NCBI GenBank assembly: GCA_020636255.1
Contig: JACJYE010000006.1
Span: forward strand, 1-64,000
From: Lewinellaceae bacterium
Lineage (GTDB): Bacteria > Bacteroidota > Bacteroidia > Chitinophagales > Saprospiraceae
Direction of reading: 5' to 3'
Length of the DNA stretch: 64,000 nt
Shown: positions 35,161 through 44,228 of the stretch, one piece after another
Layout of the letters: each line of letters starts with the position of its first letter
How positions within the stretch are numbered: the first letter of the stretch is position 1
Notes under the pieces: generated by a model
Told to the model about the DNA's origin: nothing
The model's database searches: none
The model's input: the letters and a program-made list of their open reading frames with translations, nothing else
Position numbers and translations under genes: made by a program

Positions 35161-36590
35161 GGCCTGTGCTGTATTAATTCACGGATCACGGCTTCTGTTT
35201 CCACCGTAGCGAAGCCCACGGCATTATCCGACATGGCGTAGGGGATGATCAGGTTCCTGCCGTGCTGTAGCAGCCCGCAGGTATACAGCACATTGGGCAC
35301 ATAACCCTCTCTTTCCTCCGCATTTGGGCTGAGCAACGGCTGCTCCAGGCTGGCCAGCACTTTTGAAGGGCCGTGCAGATCGAGCAGGGTGAAACTCAGT
35401 ACGTATTTGCGCATGGGCCCGACGGCGTGGGTCAGCAGCAGCCAACCGGCATGGGTTTTCACCGGGCTGCCGCAGTTGCCCATCTGCAGGACCTCCCACC
35501 CCCGGCGCGGATGCTGCAGCGGCTGGTGATCTTCCCAAAAATAAAGGTTATCGGAATACATGATGGAGAGGCTGCGCCCGCCCTGCCGCCCGATCATGGC
35601 GTATCGGCCATCGATCTTTTCCGGGAACAGGGCCATCCCCTTGTCGGAGGCGGCCTTACCGTAGAAAGAGCGGATGTGGAAGTCCTTGAAATCTTCGGTC
35701 TCGATCAGCTGCGGGCGAATGGCCCTGCCATTATAAGCCGTATAGGTGCCCAGATACACTACGCTCCCCTCATTCTCAAAGCGGGTGAAGCGAACATCTT
35801 CCAAACCGTTGGATTCCTGTGCGGACTGCGGAAAAAGCACGCGGCTTTCCAGGGGGATAGCGTCGGGAAATGTTACGTCATAATTTCCGTCAAAAACCAG
35901 TGCGGCCTGTTCTTTTTCATAGGCCAGGCCGATATGCTGCTCCTGTTCCAGCTGAAGGGCAACTGCCAGGGCCTCCCGCTCCGTAAACCGCTCCGGAAGC
36001 CTTTCCGCCAGCAGGCTGTTCATGGGCTTGTCCCCTTCAAAACGCAGGGCGACAAAAGGCTTTGCGAAGGCCGTATCCACTAGTTTTTTCCCGGCGCTCA
36101 GTTTAACAGGCGAAGGGCCGAGGGTAACGCCTCCATCAGCAGTTACCACTCCCGTCCGAAAGGCGACGGAAGAAATATGCCCCTCGCCGGCAGCCCGCAG
36201 GCTGAGGATGAACCGCAGTTCGCCCTCCTTTAGCCCCGACTGGACGGGGTGAGGCACGATGGAAGGGTTGAACAGCGCAGCAGCTTCGATACTGTATTCG
36301 TGGGTAAAACAGGCGCCGAGCAACAGCTTTTTCGACAAAGGCGGTTCTTCCGGAACATATTCGGCGAGCTTGCCGTAATGCTCCAGGAAAGCCGCTTCCA
36401 GGCCGAAATGGCGCCCCTGGAAGTCGGTGAGAACCGCTTCCAGCTGCGACTGTGCTTCGGCATCGGAGAGCGATAAGACATAATCTACGACCGGCGTGAA
36501 GCGCTCGGCTCTGCCGAAATCCAGGAATTTCAGGATCACCTGCGTGGGGTCGGCCTTGAGCCGGATAGGCGTTCTTTGAATGGGTATCAT
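35157..36590 (-). CDS. GH130-family glycoside phosphorylase/hydrolase (second copy)
   Basis: 477 aa from the ATG at 36590 (MIPIQRTPIRLKADP); the open frame runs on to 36833 but that part lies over the permease gene. Longer than the first copy and belongs to the larger GH130 subtype: N-terminal helical extension (~1-150), then the propeller with NGLEDVRFTRF (proton-donor Asp), GRQGGRSLSIMYSDNLYFW, GNCGSPVKTHAGWLLLTHAVGPMRKY in segments, and the final IPYAMSDNAVGFATV. No signal peptide, so intracellular. Located in the ABC operon, it should act on the imported sugar. Confidence 0.88.
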   Translation of the reverse strand: MIPIQRTPIRLKADPTQVILKFLDFGRAERFTPVVDYVLSLSDAEAQSQLEAVLTDFQGRHFGLEAAFLEHYGKLAEYVPEEPPLSKKLLLGACFTHEYSIEAAALFNPSIVPHPVQSGLKEGELRFILSLRAAGEGHISSVAFRTGVVTADGGVTLGPSPVKLSAGKKLVDTAFAKPFVALRFEGDKPMNSLLAERLPERFTEREALAVALQLEQEQHIGLAYEKEQAALVFDGNYDVTFPDAIPLESRVLFPQSAQESNGLEDVRFTRFENEGSVVYLGTYTAYNGRAIRPQLIETEDFKDFHIRSFYGKAASDKGMALFPEKIDGRYAMIGRQGGRSLSIMYSDNLYFWEDHQPLQHPRRGWEVLQMGNCGSPVKTHAGWLLLTHAVGPMRKYVLSFTLLDLHGPSKVLASLEQPLLSPNAEEREGYVPNVLYTCGLLQHGRNLIIPYAMSDNAVGFATVETEAVIRELIQHRP

Positions 36591-36613
36591 ACCTTGTTTA
36601 TCGTTTGAGAAAG

Positions 36614-37429
36614 TCAGCTTTTCAATCCGGACGAGGCCATGCTCTGAATAAAATGGCGCTGGAATACCGAATATGCGAGGATGACGGGCAGCGCGAGGAA
36701 TACCGCGGAAGCCAGCTTCACACCCAGCTGCGCCTCGGCCCTGCCGCCCACGGCGAAGAGCGTAACGAGCTGCGGCATGGTCATCCAGTGCTCGTCGCGG
36801 ATGACGATGAGGGGCCAGAGCACATCGTTCCACGAATTCATGAACGTGATGATGCCAACGGTGATGATGGCCGGCAGGATGTTGGGAAAGAGGATCTGAA
36901 AGATGATCCGCAGCTCGCCGCAGCCATCCACCCTCGCGGCATGGATGAGGTCGTCGGGGATGCCCTTGAAAGCCTGCCGGAACAGCAGGATGGCAAAGGC
37001 ATTGTTCAGCGCCGGGATAATGAGCGCCGCCAGGGTATCCACCCAGCGGAATTTCACCATCAGGATGTAGTTGGGGATCAGCGTGATCTGAAAAGGCAGG
37101 GTCATGGTAAAAATGATGACGAAGAACAACAACCCGCGCCCCCGGAAAGGCAGCTTCGCCAGCGCGTAACCCGTCATGGCGCCAAAGACGACCACCCCCA
37201 GCGTAGACAGCCCTGCGACGATGGTGCTGTTGAGCAGCGACCGCCAGATGGGGATCTTGCTGATCATCTGGGTATAATTACTCCAGGCCAGTGCTTTGGG
37301 CATCAGGCCAAGCTCGCCGATCTGCGCTTCCGGCGTCAGCGAGGCCAGGATCATCCAGTAAAAGGGGTACAGGAAGGACAGGGCTGCGGCGATGAGCAGG
37401 ATGAACAGCAAAATTTTCGATGGCCTCAT
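36614..37429 (-). CDS. Sugar ABC importer permease, MalG type
   Basis: 271 aa, six predicted helices. The EAA loop DGCGELRIIFQILFPNILPA, which docks to the ATPase, is at ~185-205. The C-terminal FLALPVILAYSVFQRHFIQSMASSGLKS is usual for MalG-type (CUT1) permeases. Starts 23 bases after the stop of the partner permease. Confidence 0.94.
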   Translation of the reverse strand: MRPSKILLFILLIAAALSFLYPFYWMILASLTPEAQIGELGLMPKALAWSNYTQMISKIPIWRSLLNSTIVAGLSTLGVVVFGAMTGYALAKLPFRGRGLLFFVIIFTMTLPFQITLIPNYILMVKFRWVDTLAALIIPALNNAFAILLFRQAFKGIPDDLIHAARVDGCGELRIIFQILFPNILPAIITVGIITFMNSWNDVLWPLIVIRDEHWMTMPQLVTLFAVGGRAEAQLGVKLASAVFLALPVILAYSVFQRHFIQSMASSGLKS

Positions 37430-37452
37430 GGTTTACAACTTGAATGAATCAA

Positions 37453-38337
37453 TTAATCCTTCGCTTCTATCGTGAATTTCTGCACCATCACCACCATCAT
37501 GATCAGCAGGGCGAAAAACAGGCCCAGCGTCGCCGAATAACCCATGTGGTAATAACCGAATGCCTGCTTGTAGATATAGAGCATGGCCGATAGCGTCGTA
37601 TTCAGCGGGCCGCCGTCGGTCATGATATAAGGTTCGATGAACAGGCTGAAGCCGCCGATAGTGGAAAGGATCACCACCATGAAAATGGCCGGGTTGATAG
37701 CGGGCAACGTGATATACCTGAACTTTTGCCAGGCCGATGCTCCGTCTACCTCCGCCGCTTCGTAGTAGCTCTGCGGCACGGCCTGCAGCCCCACCAGGAA
37801 CAGGATGACGTACAGCCCTACATTTTTCCAGGTCGCCATGATGGCGATAGATATCATGGAAATGCGGGGGTTCGACAGCCACTCCACCCTGCTCAGCCCC
37901 AGGCCGGACAGCATGCGGTTGAGCAGGCCCGTTTCCAACCCGAAAAGCTGTTGCCACAGGATGGTCACGACCACCCCCGAGATGACCACCGGCATAAAAA
38001 AAGAAGCGCGGAAAAAGCCCCGCATGGCGATCTTCTCGTTCAGAATGTAGGCCAGCGCCAGGGCAACCACGAGCTGCAGCGGGATGTGGACCAGCAGGAA
38101 GCGCCCCGTATTCAGAATGGCCTTCCAGAACAGCCGGTCCTGGACAAGGTGCCGGAAGTTGTCGAGCCCGATATACTCCATCGGAGCGATGATGTTCCAC
38201 TTGTGGAAGGTCAGGATGATGGAGAAGGCCACCGGGAAGAGGACAAAGAGGCACAGGTGTATCAGGTATGGCGATACGATGAGATAGGGCAATGCCTTTT
38301 TCCGCAACAGGCCTTTCGTTCTTTGGCTGGGCATCAT
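37453..38337 (-). CDS. Sugar ABC importer permease, MalF type
   Basis: 294 aa, six helices (first SPYLIHLCLFVLFPVAFSII). EAA loop EAAEVDGASAWQKFRYITLPAINPA at ~195-220. CUT1-family permease that pairs with the MalG-type protein. It starts 11 bases after the binding-protein stop. An overlapping open frame on the same strand (37433-38374) has no family features and is not real. Confidence 0.94.
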   Translation of the reverse strand: MMPSQRTKGLLRKKALPYLIVSPYLIHLCLFVLFPVAFSIILTFHKWNIIAPMEYIGLDNFRHLVQDRLFWKAILNTGRFLLVHIPLQLVVALALAYILNEKIAMRGFFRASFFMPVVISGVVVTILWQQLFGLETGLLNRMLSGLGLSRVEWLSNPRISMISIAIMATWKNVGLYVILFLVGLQAVPQSYYEAAEVDGASAWQKFRYITLPAINPAIFMVVILSTIGGFSLFIEPYIMTDGGPLNTTLSAMLYIYKQAFGYYHMGYSATLGLFFALLIMMVVMVQKFTIEAKD

Positions 38338-38348
38338 TCAAATATTTG

Positions 38349-39647
38349 CTATTCTGCTGCCCGAAGCAGCACATTCACCGCCTGTTCCGCATCCGCGACC
38401 GCTTGCTCCGGGCTTTTGATCTGGTACAATACACAAGCCTCATACTCCTGCGAGAGGATATCGAACACCTCCACCAGCACTTCGCAATTATCGGCGCCTT
38501 TCACATGCCGGGCCTGCTCGGCGAACACCTGCAGCAACGGGTTTTGGGCAAAAAACGCCTGGAAGCCGGGAATATCGGCCATGTTTTTCCGCCGGGGCAA
38601 CTGGTTGGTGGTTTTCAAAAACGCCAGGTCGCCCTGCTCGCTGAGCATGGCCTTGATGAATTCGAAGGCCAGTTGTGGGTTCCGGCACGTATTAAAGATT
38701 ACAATATTTTTCGGGTCGCAATACGTATAAACAGGCCCTTCGTGGCCATCGGGAACCGGCATGGGGGCAAAGCCGTACTCGAAGCCCTCCCGCTTGTACT
38801 TTTCGAGGTATTCGATCTCCCAGGGCCCTGTCCATTTGGAAGCATATCTTTCCGCGATGAACAGGTCCTGCCCTGCCGATTCCACCTGCCTGGAAAAGTA
38901 GTTCTCCCGGTAGAGCTCCTGCAGGAAACGGAAAGCCCCAACAGCGTATTCGTTATTAAAATTGGCCCGCCCGTCCCTGATCAGAGGCTGGCCGCCCGAA
39001 GCCGCCAGGTAGAGGGGGTAAAAGTTGAACAGGCGCTGGTACCACGCCAGTTTGACGGAGGTGTTTCCGAACCACTGGTCTACATACCCGTCGCCATCCG
39101 TATCCTTTTTGAAACGCCTGGCAGCATCCAGATAGGCCGAATAGGTAGCCGGGAAGCTGTCGAGCCCCAGCTCTTTCAGGGCCTGCTTGTTGTAGATCGT
39201 CATGAATGGGTTGATCTTCCAGGGCACCTGATAGATATGCCCATCTCCTGAAGTGACCTCCCGGACCGTTGCCGAGTCGCAGCGGCCGTAGATGAACTCC
39301 ATAAAGCCGTCGAGGGTGTCAAGGGGCACGAGGATGCCGGACCGGCTGTAAAATTCCACCAGCCCCTGCCAGATGTTGGCGTAAATATCGGGCGTGGTCT
39401 TGGCCACCACCGCCGCCAGGATGATCTCCTCGCTCGACTGCCCTTCCGGCACCGGCTGGTATTTGACGGGGCTTTCCGGGTGCGCATCATTCCAGGCTTC
39501 AACTGCCGAACGGGAAAAGCTGATCTCCCCCCCGTTGTTGGATGACCAGTACTCCAACGCAAAGCCGCCCTTTGTTGTAGCGTCTTTGCTACAGCCCGCC
39601 AGGCCCAACAGCAGCAGATACAGTAAATACCGAATGGCTGTTCTCAT
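38349..39647 (-). CDS. Sugar-binding lipoprotein of the ABC importer
   Basis: 432 aa with lipobox LLGLAGCSK (Cys ~19). Two-lobed type I solute-binding fold: EYWSSNNGGEI near the start, PWKINPFMTIYNKQALKELGLD, and Trp-rich hinge sequences (ASKWTGPWEIEYLEKYK) typical of CUT1 binding proteins for oligosaccharides. First gene of the operon. In Bacteroidota it is tethered to the inner membrane. Ligand inferred to be a product of the SusCD/GH system across the convergent junction. Confidence 0.92.
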   Translation of the reverse strand: MRTAIRYLLYLLLLGLAGCSKDATTKGGFALEYWSSNNGGEISFSRSAVEAWNDAHPESPVKYQPVPEGQSSEEIILAAVVAKTTPDIYANIWQGLVEFYSRSGILVPLDTLDGFMEFIYGRCDSATVREVTSGDGHIYQVPWKINPFMTIYNKQALKELGLDSFPATYSAYLDAARRFKKDTDGDGYVDQWFGNTSVKLAWYQRLFNFYPLYLAASGGQPLIRDGRANFNNEYAVGAFRFLQELYRENYFSRQVESAGQDLFIAERYASKWTGPWEIEYLEKYKREGFEYGFAPMPVPDGHEGPVYTYCDPKNIVIFNTCRNPQLAFEFIKAMLSEQGDLAFLKTTNQLPRRKNMADIPGFQAFFAQNPLLQVFAEQARHVKGADNCEVLVEVFDILSQEYEACVLYQIKSPEQAVADAEQAVNVLLRAAE

Positions 39648-39763
39648 ACCCGTAAGCTAATATAATTTCTGCGCTCCTTCCGGTAAGATCAGGTTTTCAG
39701 CAGATCTAGCATAATACTTTACTGCGTGAAGATGGTATTTTTCCTGAAAGGCACAGCCCCCCC

Positions 39764-40621
39764 CTATAAATCCAACCTTCCCAGCTTTCCCGACTGGTAA
39801 TCGATGATGGCCTGGCGGATCTCCTCGGCGGTATTCATCACAAAAGGGCCGTGGGCTGCGATGGGCTCGTCGAAGGGCGAGCCATAGCAGTATACGAGCT
39901 GGCTGTCCTGGCTGGCGGTTATGGAAAGTTCCGTGCCATCGAGGCTCAGCTGCACCAGTTGGTGTTCCAGTGCCATAGCGCCATTCACTTCCACCTGGCC
40001 ATTTACAACGTACAGCAGCACCTGGCTGCTCTCGGGCAAAACATCATAAAAAGCGCCGCCGGTTTTGATGTCCAGGGTGGACGTAAAAAGCCCGGTCATG
40101 GAATCCACCGGCCCCTGCTGGCCCTGGAAAGTACCGGAGGCCAGGTGGAGGGCGCCTTTGCCGTCGTCAAAGGAGATGGCCGGGATGCTTTCTTTTTGCA
40201 GGCCCGTGTATTTCGGCGCCGTCATTTTATACTTCGCCGGCAGGTTCATCCAGAGTTGGATCACCTCTTCCATGCCCCCTTTGCGCTTAAATTCCTCCGA
40301 AGATACTTCAGCGTGGATCAACCCGCTGCCGGCGGTCATCCACTGTATGCCGCCGGCGGTGATCACGCTTTCGCCGGTGACGGAGTCCTTGTGGGTGATG
40401 TCGCCCTGCAACACGAAAGTCAGGGTTTCGAAACCGCGGTGCGGGTGGGGGCCGAAAGGCAATCCCCGGTTGTTCGGCCCATACTGCTGCGGGCCGTGGT
40501 GGTTGAGGAACAGGAAGGGGTCGAGGTGATCTACCGAACGCGTAGGCATGGCCCGCCAGGTAGACAGATCGGCGATGGGATCGTAAATGGCGTTGTGGAT
40601 GTGGAGAGGGTGCTTTTGCAT
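39764..40621 (-). CDS. Pirin-family protein
   Basis: 285 aa bicupin. The conserved pirin start is present (LDPFLFLNHHGPQQYGPNNRGLPFGPHPHRGFETLTFVLQG in parts, with metal-binding His residues and Glu), then TAGSGLIHAEV. Pirins bind iron; some are quercetin dioxygenases, others transcription cofactors. The ATG at 40621 (MQKHPLH) replaces an upstream in-frame start at 40663, which would overlap the next gene's end. Confidence 0.93.
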   Translation of the reverse strand: MQKHPLHIHNAIYDPIADLSTWRAMPTRSVDHLDPFLFLNHHGPQQYGPNNRGLPFGPHPHRGFETLTFVLQGDITHKDSVTGESVITAGGIQWMTAGSGLIHAEVSSEEFKRKGGMEEVIQLWMNLPAKYKMTAPKYTGLQKESIPAISFDDGKGALHLASGTFQGQQGPVDSMTGLFTSTLDIKTGGAFYDVLPESSQVLLYVVNGQVEVNGAMALEHQLVQLSLDGTELSITASQDSQLVYCYGSPFDEPIAAHGPFVMNTAEEIRQAIIDYQSGKLGRLDL

Positions 40622-40650
40622 GGAAAGGTTAAAGGTTAAAGGGTACAAGG

Positions 40651-42084
40651 TTAGGGATACCATTCCCGGTTCATCCGGCGCTCCACTCTGCCATCCTCGT
40701 ATAAGATGAGCTGGACGCCTTCATAATCTTCCCGTACCGGCTGGCCGAATACGTTGAAGCGGCCTACTACACCCGAGGCCTTCTGGTGCTCCGCAGTATC
40801 CGATATGACAGCTTCTTTCGTGATCTGCATTTCATACGAAAAGGTTTGCGCTACGTCTTCGAACACTTCCGGCAAAGAACCTACGATAAAGTAGATCTCC
40901 GAATCCTCCGGGCTCACCGGCAGTGGCAACAGGCCTTCCTGATCATTGATCATCGGCAGGGCGTAGAACTGTGTGCCCAGCGAAGCATTTTTTACCACAA
41001 CCATGCCCCGGAAAAAGGAGGCATCGCCCTTACTACCCGTTGGGTCTGCCTTCAGCTCGAAGCGGTAGAGGCAGGAATCGCTGTTCTGTATTTTGTAGGT
41101 ATTGAACGACCAGGCCCTGGTGACGCCATCATCACCGGGGCGATACCAGCCGCCACTTCCTTCGTTCTCATATACCCCGATAAACTCGTTGTCATCGGCC
41201 GGGTCGGCATAGTCATTCCATTCGTTTTCCAGGACGGCGACCTGTTCAGGGGTGAGAAAGTCGAAGTGGTTAACCATGTGGGCCGCCCACTCCATAAACT
41301 GGGCGCGGAACACATCGGCGCCCAGGTAATTGTAAAAATACTGCTGCGGCAACTGATCCGTTCCCGAATACAGGCCATCGGTGATAAAGGTGGGGGCCAG
41401 GCCGCTTTCTTCCGTCAGGTAGTAGAGCAACAGCGCAAGGGCATACTGATGCACGTAGCGCTGCCAGTTTTGCGGGTAATCATCCGGGAAGTTGTCATAG
41501 CTCAGCCATAGCGGCACCTGCGGCAGGCGCACCAGGCTTTCCGCTTCCAGAAAGGCTCTGGCAAAGTCTTTATACCTGTAGGCGGCATACCAGTTTGCAC
41601 TCGCTTCGATATACCACTGGCTGTCGCCGGAATAGGAAAAGCCCGGTGCGTTGGCGTTATACTGAAAGATATGGAAGGTTTCGTGGGCCACGTTCCCCCA
41701 ATCGTTATGCGCTCCGATCGGCAGCGTGAGATAAGGATAGCCATTGCCGTCCGTCCCCTGTCCGTTGCCCCACCAGTCGGGGAAGATATCGCCGCCGTGG
41801 TGGAGGTATACGTTGTAGAAATAACCCGATTGCGGGTTGGGCGGGTCCTGCATGTTCAGCTCACCGAGGCACTGCGTGCGATAGGCCAGCATCGTATCCA
41901 GCAGGCGATCCGCATCATCGGAGTAGTCCCAGTTATTATCCCACCATACGACGAAGATGCCGCGCGACATGGTATCGCATTCGGCGAGGTTGCCAAACGC
42001 GCTCAGGAGGGTGTACTGGGCGCTGGCGCTCAGGCTGAAAAACAGGAAAAAGGCAATGGAGAATAGTTTCGGCACTCGTGTCAT
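40651..42084 (-). CDS. Secreted HExxH putative metalloprotease
   Basis: 477 aa with signal peptide (1-22). HETFH at residues 134-138 (VAHETFHIFQYN) and Glu160 in WYIEASANWYA, 22 residues later, fit a gluzincin zinc site. The N-terminal part and the beta-rich C-terminal part (PLPVSPEDSEIYFIVGSLPEVFEDVAQ-type pre-peptidase domain, end VGRFNVFGQPVREDYEGVQL resembling a sorting tail) suggest an exported peptidase, family not recognised. Ends 29 bases before the pirin start. Confidence 0.75.
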   Translation of the reverse strand: MTRVPKLFSIAFFLFFSLSASAQYTLLSAFGNLAECDTMSRGIFVVWWDNNWDYSDDADRLLDTMLAYRTQCLGELNMQDPPNPQSGYFYNVYLHHGGDIFPDWWGNGQGTDGNGYPYLTLPIGAHNDWGNVAHETFHIFQYNANAPGFSYSGDSQWYIEASANWYAAYRYKDFARAFLEAESLVRLPQVPLWLSYDNFPDDYPQNWQRYVHQYALALLLYYLTEESGLAPTFITDGLYSGTDQLPQQYFYNYLGADVFRAQFMEWAAHMVNHFDFLTPEQVAVLENEWNDYADPADDNEFIGVYENEGSGGWYRPGDDGVTRAWSFNTYKIQNSDSCLYRFELKADPTGSKGDASFFRGMVVVKNASLGTQFYALPMINDQEGLLPLPVSPEDSEIYFIVGSLPEVFEDVAQTFSYEMQITKEAVISDTAEHQKASGVVGRFNVFGQPVREDYEGVQLILYEDGRVERRMNREWYP

Positions 42085-42114
42085 ATTTCTGAAGTATGTT
42101 CAAATATACGGCGC

Positions 42115-43512
42115 TCACCCCAATTTCGACGCCACTATGAAGAGGTAATCCCCGCTTTCGTTATCATATTGCCGGATGACGGACGCTATTACCCCCGCAT
42201 CGATATCCTGTTTTAGCCTTTCCAGCCCGGCCTGCACTTCCGTCTGGTTGGCCAGGCCGGAAAAAGAAGAAATGCCTGCTCTTACCTGCTCGTCGAAATA
42301 CATCTCCGGCCGGTGTTTGCCGGAGTTCAGGAACAGGTCTTGCAGGTCATCACGGATGAAATACTTTTCCTGTACAGCCGGGCCGAATGAGGCCGCGCGC
42401 AGGGCTTGCTCTACCCGCTCCCATGAAGGCATTTGTGCGATAGAGGCCGCCATCATGGCCGGGAAGTAGTGATTTAGCCAGTACCCTTTCATTTGTTCGG
42501 GAGTAGCGGTAAATACCACCAGGCGCCCGCCCGGTTTCAGCACCCGGTATATTTCGGCGAGCCCCTTCTCCATATCAGCCCAATGGTGGGTTGTCAGGCT
42601 GGCCAGGGCGCCGTCGAAGCTTTCTGGCGGGAAGGGAAGCTGCTCTGCCCGGCCCAACACCCATTGAATACTGCCGGATCGCCTCCGGGCGGTTTCGAGC
42701 ATGGTGCCCGAGGGGTCCAATCCGGTGAAAACCCCTCCCGCCTGGGCCAACGCTATGGTATAATTGCCGGTGCCGCAACCGACGTCGAGATACTGCCTGC
42801 CATTTTCCGGCTGCAGGTGCAAGCGCATCCGTTCCAGCAGGTAGGGGTCAGCTCTGCGGGTATGGTTGTAACGGCGCCCTATCCTGTCGTACTTCTCGGC
42901 CTTGACGAAGCGGAAGTCGCATTTCGGCGCTCCATGCGCTATCGTCCCGCTGCGGATGAGCTGCAGCCCGGCCATTGCGGAGGTGATCTTGTCCACTTCG
43001 CAAAGTATTGAGGCGTAGTGCTCAGCCTGGCGCTTTCGGAATAGCTTGCAGATGCCGCACTCCAGGATGTCGATGCCGTAACCCAGGCCATAGGTTTCGC
43101 CCTTGTCGGCCAGCACCCGGGCTACAAAACCGTCGGGATGCCCTCTTTCGGCCACCTTGCGGCCCAGGCTTTTCAGGAAGAGGCCCATAGGCCTGAAGCT
43201 CACGAGCCTGGCGGGCACGCGCTTCAGCCATCGCTGCAAGCGGTTTTTCGGCATGACGTACGCTTCAGCCACCTCCAGGCAAATGGTTTTGATACGCTCA
43301 AAGGGCTCGCCCTGTTTTTCAAGCGCCTGGATCATGGCCAGGAAGTAGGCCGCGAAGTCCAGCCTCCGGTCCATGGGGTTCGCCGAGGCCCGGGCGAAGG
43401 CCGTGTCTTTTGAAATGTGGGCGTACAGGCGGTTCGCCTCCGCTATGATCTCCTCAAAACGGGCGGGGTAGTTTTTTTGGAGTGCCTGTGAGAAGTATTT
43501 TCTGTAGCTCAT
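42115..43512 (-). CDS. Fusion of ATC-hydrolase-like domain and SAM methyltransferase
   Basis: 465 aa. Residues ~45-205 resemble L-2-amino-thiazoline-4-carboxylic acid (ATC) hydrolase-type proteins: ILECGICKLFRK, LCEVDKI, and IRSGTIAHGAPKCDFRF with Cys198. Residues ~225-460 are a class I methyltransferase: motif I YLDVGCGTGNY (241-251), LDPSGTMLETARR (motif II Asp), FPPESFDGALASLTTHHW and VLKPGGRLVVFT. The methyltransferase is probably active; the acceptor is unknown. The hydrolase-like part may have a sensor or binding role. Confidence 0.82.
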   Translation of the reverse strand: MSYRKYFSQALQKNYPARFEEIIAEANRLYAHISKDTAFARASANPMDRRLDFAAYFLAMIQALEKQGEPFERIKTICLEVAEAYVMPKNRLQRWLKRVPARLVSFRPMGLFLKSLGRKVAERGHPDGFVARVLADKGETYGLGYGIDILECGICKLFRKRQAEHYASILCEVDKITSAMAGLQLIRSGTIAHGAPKCDFRFVKAEKYDRIGRRYNHTRRADPYLLERMRLHLQPENGRQYLDVGCGTGNYTIALAQAGGVFTGLDPSGTMLETARRRSGSIQWVLGRAEQLPFPPESFDGALASLTTHHWADMEKGLAEIYRVLKPGGRLVVFTATPEQMKGYWLNHYFPAMMAASIAQMPSWERVEQALRAASFGPAVQEKYFIRDDLQDLFLNSGKHRPEMYFDEQVRAGISSFSGLANQTEVQAGLERLKQDIDAGVIASVIRQYDNESGDYLFIVASKLG

Positions 43513-43534
43513 TTAGTTACACGAAGGTTAACTT

Positions 43535-44044
43535 TCAGGCTTGCAGGCCTGCCAGGTAGGCCCGTACCTGCCGGCCGTTCCTCAGGATCACCACGTCTTT
43601 CTCCCCTTTGAGCAGACTGATCTTGTCCAGTAATTTTTTCCGCCTCACCGCATTAAAGGTAGCAACATAATGGAAGAATTGCAGGTCGAACCGCTCGGCG
43701 CAGCCCTCGGGCATATCGGGCCGCGTTCTGCGCCAGTATCTGAGTATCCTTTTTGTCACCCGCCACAGGCATTTCCAGGTAGGGCAATCCAGGTAGATGA
43801 TGGTATCCGCCCTGTTAATCCGGATGTCCATGGTGCCTCCGTAGTTCCCGTCTATGACCCAGCTGGGCCTATCGGCCAGCGCCTGCACGGCCTTAACCCA
43901 TTCGCCGGCATCGCTTTCGATCCAGCCCGCCTTCCAGTAGTGCTGGTCCAGGTGGATCAGTTCCAGCCCGGCCGCTTCATGCAGCGCTTTGGCAAAGGTG
44001 GATTTCCCCGCGCCGCAGCAACCGATGACCATAGCTCTTTTCAT
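43535..44044 (-). CDS. FlaR/adenylate-kinase-like P-loop protein
   Basis: 169 aa P-loop kinase. Walker A GCCGAGKST (residues 8-16), lid/base-binding region LDQHYWKAGW, Walker B-like IIYLDCPTWKCLWRV and conserved basic C-terminal helix. This arrangement is that of proteins annotated as DNA topology modulation protein FlaR or shikimate/adenylate kinase-like; true substrate unknown. It starts 22 bases from the stop of the methyltransferase fusion gene, on the other side of which is no shared reading frame. Upstream 184 bases hold no gene. Confidence 0.85.
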   Translation of the reverse strand: MKRAMVIGCCGAGKSTFAKALHEAAGLELIHLDQHYWKAGWIESDAGEWVKAVQALADRPSWVIDGNYGGTMDIRINRADTIIYLDCPTWKCLWRVTKRILRYWRRTRPDMPEGCAERFDLQFFHYVATFNAVRRKKLLDKISLLKGEKDVVILRNGRQVRAYLAGLQA

Positions 44045-44228
44045 AATGTTTTTTCCGGTTTAGAGCTCGTTTAGAGGGGATAGTTCAATCAAGTGTGTCG
44101 CTGCAGTCGCAATCCTTTGATATCCAGGCCAACTTGAAACCCTGAAACCTGCAACTTTGAACAGTCCCGTTTAGAGCCTCCCCCTGACGTATGCTCTGTT
44201 TTCATATTCCAGGCCTGCAGACGGCGGC

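Noticed and set aside
36591..36833. N-terminal extension of the second GH130 gene
   Set aside because: It overlaps the MalG-type gene almost entirely and reads as basic low-complexity sequence; ATG 36590 starts the conserved protein.
37433..38374. 313-aa frame overlapping the MalF-type permease on the same strand
   Set aside because: His/Arg/Gly-rich sequence without helices; the other frame gives a textbook permease with an EAA loop.
44061..44079. AGAGCTCGTTTAGAGGGGA as another copy of the element's terminal repeat
   Set aside because: Only about 15 of 19 positions match and no inner hairpin or second end was found nearby, so it may be chance.
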